Assembly (NCBI RefSeq): GCF_000485595.1
Contig: NW_014577487.1
Location: forward strand, 111,782 to 137,430
Source: Priapulus caudatus
Taxonomy: Eukaryota; Priapulida; Priapulimorpha; Priapulimorphida; Priapulidae
DNA: 25,649 nt
Direction: 5' to 3'
The notes under the pieces are model-generated. The model was not told the DNA's origin. It ran no database searches and saw nothing but the letters and a program-made list of their open reading frames with translations. Positions 21,108 through 25,649 of the stretch are shown piece by piece. Position 1 is the stretch's first letter, and every line of letters starts with the position of its first letter. Position numbers and translations under genes: made by a program.

Positions 21108-21216
21108 TCGTGTGTGCGTGTTACGTGCGTGTGCGTGCTCGTGTGCGGTGTGCGTTGCGTGCCGCGCCGTGTGCGTGTGTGTGTGTCGCTGTGTGTGTGT
21201 GCGTGTGTGTGTGGCG
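21108..21216. repeat. (GTGTGC)n-like tract
   Basis: Alternating GT/GC sequence with interruptions; opposite polarity to the CA array that follows at 21323. Confidence 0.8.
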
Positions 21217-21322
21217 CATGAACATTGCTGTGTGATACTGAGCGGAGCTCAGTCAGCCAACATAATACCTATCTAGCTGCGACCACCTGTCAGCGGCACC
21301 GTGTCACACAACGGCGCTGCGG

Positions 21323-21372
21323 CCACACACACACACACACACACCACACACACACACACACACACCACCACA

Positions 21373-21405
<33 letters not shown>

Positions 21406-21458
21406 ACCACAACACAACACATACACACACGCACGCGCCACACACACACATCACAGCA

Positions 21459-21505
<47 letters not shown>
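21323..21505. repeat. (CA)n array with CACCACA interruptions
   Basis: Several CA runs separated by accacacc and aacacaacac breaks. Thr/His and Val/Cys frames derive from it. Confidence 0.92.
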
Positions 21506-21719
21506 AGACAAATGCGGGCCAGGGTGGAAGCACCTCGCTCGCCACTCGCCTTCTTCTACTCTTGTGTTGCACGCATTAGCAATAACTGAATTACGCGTGA
21601 TTTGGTAGAGAAGGCGTGCTGAGGCCACGTGGATTGGTATACGCGTGTATGTACCAACCATAGGTGCCGGAGACCGCTTTATAACGCGTGTACGGCCGAG
21701 TGCGATGTGTAACGAGTGG

Positions 21720-21813
21720 CATTCACGTACGCCACGCACGCACACACAGCGCCAGCCCGCAGGACGCACCGCACGCACGCACGAGCCGGCACGACGCACG
21801 CACGCACGCACGC
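21720..21813. repeat. (ACGC)n-rich tract
   Basis: Several cacgcacgca blocks, the last at about 21795-21813. Confidence 0.8.
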
Positions 21814-22212
21814 ATAACTATATGAGGCGAGGGAGTCTATTTGACGTGGCGTACGCCTCCGCCATACACTATCAATATCATCCTAGAACAATAAGCGTCC
21901 TTTATCATCTTACTACGTACTTCTATTCTAACCATAATCTACTATTCTAGCCATGATCAGGTGAGCAGAAAGGGAGTCGGTCATAGATATGTAGCCTAAA
22001 TAGCGCACAGTATATGCGGAAAACCGTAATATAATTTTAAAACTGTTTCCTGCGATTAAAACAGCGGCGGTGAAGCTTCAGCGTACGTCTATGACGCGCA
22101 GCATTAAATTACGAGCTCATCGCGGGACATTAAAAAATGCTATCTCCGTCAGTTCACGCGCCTAGTCGCCTATACTTACAGTACTGTGCCCCACTCAGCG
22201 GTCCACTATCAC

Positions 22213-24373
22213 TAGCATCACCACCATCCCCCCATCCCAACCCCCTCCACACAAGTGACCACACCACCACCCACCCCATCCCTCCCTCACACAGTGACCA
22301 CGGCACACACCACCACCCGCATCCCTCCCTCACACAGTGGACCCACGGGCACAACCACCACCCCATCCCTCCCTCACACCACGTGACCCGGCCCACACCA
22401 CGCGATCAGGGAGCCCATCCCTCCCTCACACAGCTGACCCCACGGCCACACACACTACCCCCATCCCTCCGCTCGACACCGAGCTGGACCCACGGCACAC
22501 CACACCACCCCAATCCCTCCCTCACACAGTGACGACGCCACACCAACCACCCACCCCATCCCTCCTCACACAGTGACACCCCGGCACCACCACCATCACC
22601 CCCATCCCTCTTCGACACAAGTGACCAACGGCACCACCACATCACGCCAAATCGCCTCCCTCTCACACAGTGACCACGGCACACCACCACCACCCCAATC
22701 CCTCACCTTCACACAGTGACCACACCACCATCACCCATCGGCCTCCCTCACACGAGTCGACCACAGCACACCAACCACCACCCCATCCCTCCCTCACACC
22801 ATACCACGGCACCACCCACCACTGCGACAACCCCGGCCATCCTCCCCTCACCACAGTACCACAGCCGACACCACCACCACCCCATCCCTCCCTCACACAG
22901 CTGGGACCACGGCACACCAACCTATCACCCCATCCCTCCCTCACACAGTGACCCACCACACCACCCACCCCATCCCTCGCCTCACACCCGAGTACCACGC
23001 GCCACCCACACCACCACCTCCACCCCTCCCTCACCACCTATGACCACGAGGCCACACCAGCCATCACCCCATCCCTCGCCTCACACGAAGGACCACGACC
23101 ATCCATCACCCCCATCCCTCCCCTCACGACAGTGACCACGTGGGCACGCGACCGCAGCGGGCGCCGACGCGATTCACCCCGGCGGAGTCCCTCCGGCGCG
23201 AGAGCGAAGGGACACGGCGCACGACCCCACCTGCATCCTCCTCACACAGGTGACACCGGCACCACCACCATCAACCCATGCCCCCTGCCACTTATGCGTA
23301 GGGTGGACCACCACACAACCACTCACCTCCCCAATCCCTCCCTACCACCACTCAGTGACAGCAGGCACACCACCCATCACCCCATCCCTCCCCTCCACAG
23401 ACAGTGACCACAGCAAACCACCATCACCCCATCCGCTCCCCTCACACAGTGACGCACGCGCAACACCACCATCCACCCCATCCCTCCCTCCACACAGTGA
23501 CCACTAACCACCACCACACCCCATCCCTCCCTCACAGACAGCTGACCACACCACCACGCTCACCCCATACCACACTCCCTACTCACACAGGACCACGGCA
23601 CACCACCACCCACCCCATTCCCCTCCCTCACACCAGTGGGTACCACGGCACACCACCACCACCCCATCCCTCCCTCACACAGTGACCACAGCACACCACC
23701 ACGGGCACCCCATCCCTCCCTCACACAGTGACCACACCACCATCACCCCATCCCTCCCTCACACAGTGACCACGGCACACCACCACCACCCCATCCCCTC
23801 CCTCACACAGGATCACAGCACACCACACCACCCAGCCCTCCCTCACACAAATGACCACGGCACACCAGCCAACGACGCCCCATTCTCCCTCACACGAGTG
23901 ACCCACAGCACGGACCACCACAACCCCATCCCTCCCTCACACAATGAGCACGGCACACCCACCACACCCATCCCTCCCTCACACAGTGACCACCACCACC
24001 ACCACCCCAATCCCTCCCTCACACAGCTGACACGGCACCACCACCATCACCCCATCCCTCCCTCACCACGTGACCACACCACACCATCACCCCATCCCTC
24101 CCTCACACAGTGACCACGGCACACCACCACCACCCCATCCCTCCCTCACACAGTGACCACACCACCACCACCACCCCATCCCTCCCTCACACAGTGACCA
24201 CGGCACACCACCATCACCCCATCCCTCCCTCACACAGTGACCACGGCACACCACCACCACCCCATCCCTCCCTCACACAGTGACCACGGCACACCACCAC
24301 CACCCCATCCCTCCCTCAGTGACCACAGCACACCACCACCACTCGATCTCTCGTAATCCCATCCCTTCCTCAT
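22213..24373. repeat. 38-43-bp minisatellite array, about 50 units
   Basis: The unit contains ccctccctcacacagtgacc, then acggcacaccaccaccaccc and cat. Near 24100-24300 successive copies are virtually identical with a 43-base period; variants lacking ggcacacc have 38-41 bases. Left of about 23650 almost every unit carries single-base indels. The opposite strand is G-rich, with GGGAGGGATGGGG in each unit. The frames open across it (up to 143 codons) are repeat translations. It is not a CRISPR array: there are no distinct spacers. Confidence 0.92.
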
Positions 24374-24618
24374 AACCGATGCAGCCATGCTAACAAATAA
24401 ACGATCAGAGGCAACAGAACAAAGTCATAGCTCACATAAGCCGTTGCAAATCTATGCGCACCCACAAAGAGCCAGCAAACAGCCAGAGTTAGCCGCCCAT
24501 CTGCTGTCTACTAAACTCTCTACTATATATATGTAAGCCCGGCGCGATTTCTCCCCCGAAAACCTCACAAGCTTAATTTGTGGGAAGCCGGCAGCTGGGG
24601 TAGACAGCCCCCTCCCAC

Positions 24619-24630
24619 CGCGCATGCGCG
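24619..24630. promoter_or_regulatory. NRF1/Ewg-like palindrome
   Basis: CGCGCATGCGCG contains the GCGCATGCGC core of the NRF1 site. In a genome rich in CATGCA and ACGC repeats a chance match is plausible. Confidence 0.25.
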
Positions 24631-24778
24631 ATGCATGCATATATCACCAGCACTCCTTATATGCAGCATCTAAAAACGATACTAATCACGAATTGTGAAA
24701 AAAAGAAATCTCGGGAAAAAATTATCCGAGTACGCGCTAATTTTCGCGAATTAGTGCGAAAATGTCCTGAGGAAGAAA

Positions 24779-24796
24779 TTCCGGGAATTCTGGGAA
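24779..24796 (+). promoter_or_regulatory. Two adjacent STAT-type sites
   Basis: TTCCGGGAA and TTCTGGGAA lie directly end to end, both fitting TTC-N3-GAA. No promoter or gene nearby is recognised. Confidence 0.25.
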
Positions 24797-24905
24797 TTGA
24801 CGGGTGATTTCTATTTACCACCTAGCTACAGTATATCAATCTTCTGACACATCTAACGCGAATGATAGCTCTCCAAGCAATATAACATATACCATACATC
24901 AACAT

Positions 24906-24943
24906 CAGGAGTGGATAATAGAGATCTCTATTAGCCACTCCTG
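24906..24943. mobile_element. 38-bp palindromic insertion, same family, TIRs only
   Basis: It consists of two 19-base arms back to back (24906-24924 CAGGAGTGGATAATAGAGA; 24925-24943 its complement with one mismatch) with no interior. TCAACAT flanks it on both sides at 24899-24905 and 24944-24950. Termini match the 98-bp element at 17 of 19 positions on the left arm. The independent, perfect 7-base flanking repeat is the hallmark of transposase insertion. Confidence 0.75.
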
Positions 24944-25593
24944 TCAACATGTATAGTAACAGTTCTAGGTGTCCCAGTATACCACATACGCACGCCAATA
25001 TGTATAATAACGGGTCGAGGTGCCGAAGTATATGTAGGCGCGAGCGAAAGCCGTAATAACTTCTTACTTACAGTGTCGTTTCCTGCGATAAACGCTGCTC
25101 ATTCTCAAGGCGACGACAATTATCCCACGCCTCTAAGAAAAAAGCCCATAAACGCCGCCAACCAGCACCGCCCTCCGCGGAAAAAATACTGCTATACACG
25201 CGCGAGCCGCGCGGACAGTTACCACCCGGCTGCTAGAACGCACGGGAGGGAGAGAAACACGAGCCGAAATACGAGGGCAAATAGCGTCGCAATTCCTAGA
25301 AAAAACACGCGGCGGGGGAAAGCTAGAGAAGTGACTGCGTGTGTGTGTGCGTGCGTGCGTGGATGTGTGTCTCTGCGTGCCCCCGCGCGTGTATGTAACC
25401 ATAGCTCTCATTGGCACCTGTTTGTACCAAAGCTGCGACTGTGCGTATATGTGTGTATAAACACAGTAGCGCGCGGTGACATATGAGGGAAAAAATGCAA
25501 GCTGCCCACCCCTGCAGAGAGCGGTGTGTGTATGAGGAGGGTCGATGTCAGCTCCCCCGGGGTGTGGGAACCACAGCCGGACAGTGGACTTAC

Positions 25594-25649
<56 letters not shown>
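25594..25649. repeat. (CT)n microsatellite running off the window
   Basis: At least 27 CT units up to the last base; the true end is not visible. Confidence 0.93.

Larger units (their letters stand above)
12589..25649. other. Upstream intron or flanking DNA without recognised exons
   Basis: About 13 kb on the 5' side of the navigator-like exons holds only microsatellites, two minisatellites, two short palindromic insertions and mixed unique sequence. The 5' partner of the exon at 12588 would have to end in phase 1, and I found no convincing one. Moderately GC-rich unique islands at 15900-16030, 17700-17925 and 20940-21110 were examined and gave no recognisable protein. Confidence 0.4.

Noticed and set aside
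20940-21110. Unique 170-bp island open in two frames
   Set aside because: No recognisable domain and no convincing pair of splice sites; bounded by GTGC repeats.
22137-24113. Chain of His/Pro/Thr/Ser ORFs
   Set aside because: Translations of the minisatellite; frame shifts from unit to unit with the indels.
22213-24373. Possible CRISPR-like array
   Set aside because: Units are contiguous with no unique spacers, and the DNA is eukaryotic.

Overview
This is eukaryotic, intron-rich and extremely microsatellite-rich DNA. It carries (AG/CT)n, (CA)n, (ACGC)n, (TTC)n, (GGGA)n and (TTTC)n tracts, no operon-like ORFs, and consensus splice sites. The repeat profile together with a neuron-navigator-like gene fits an arthropod, perhaps a decapod crustacean. 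The lineage is inference; the eukaryotic nature is not. Nearly all long open frames here are translations of simple repeats and are not genes.

Gene content. One gene fragment is supported, on the minus strand, as three internal exons in transcript order 12588-12453, 3826-3623 and 1040-898. Each has AG acceptor and GT donor sites, and both junctions agree in phase (2/2 and 2/2). The spliced reading frame gives about 160 residues of Ser/Pro/Lys-rich, disordered sequence. It contains a MLEKFKFF block and three S-x-I-P motifs, one assembled across a splice junction. This looks like the region after the N-terminal CH domain of neuron navigator proteins (NAV1-3, Drosophila sickie, C. elegans unc-53), which are microtubule plus-end-associated proteins. 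First and last exons are outside the window.

Structural anomaly. Between the first two exons the sequence reads the same ~2 kb locus forward (about 2640-4611), backward (4612 to about 7210) and forward again (about 7211-10900). It then runs into a 10-N gap (11745-11754) whose two sides are again copies of each other (about 10866-11744 and 11755-12485). The second and third passes are riddled with small indels that break the exon, while the first pass and the right side of the gap are clean. The simplest reading is an assembly artefact: a fold-back, multi-pass noisy long read joined to an unmerged contig overlap. If 4612-11754 is removed, the first two exons are separated by an ordinary intron of about 1.5 kb.

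Right part (12589-25649). No exon is recognised here. It holds upstream intron or flanking DNA with microsatellites, a 31-bp minisatellite (about 18030-18300) and a 38-43-bp minisatellite of about 2.1 kb (22213-24373). It also holds two short palindromic insertions (19744-19841 and 24906-24943) that share 19-bp terminal inverted repeats, each flanked by its own perfect 7-bp direct repeat. These two are the best candidates for an undescribed mobile-element family in the window. A few short transcription-factor-like motifs are recorded with low weight.
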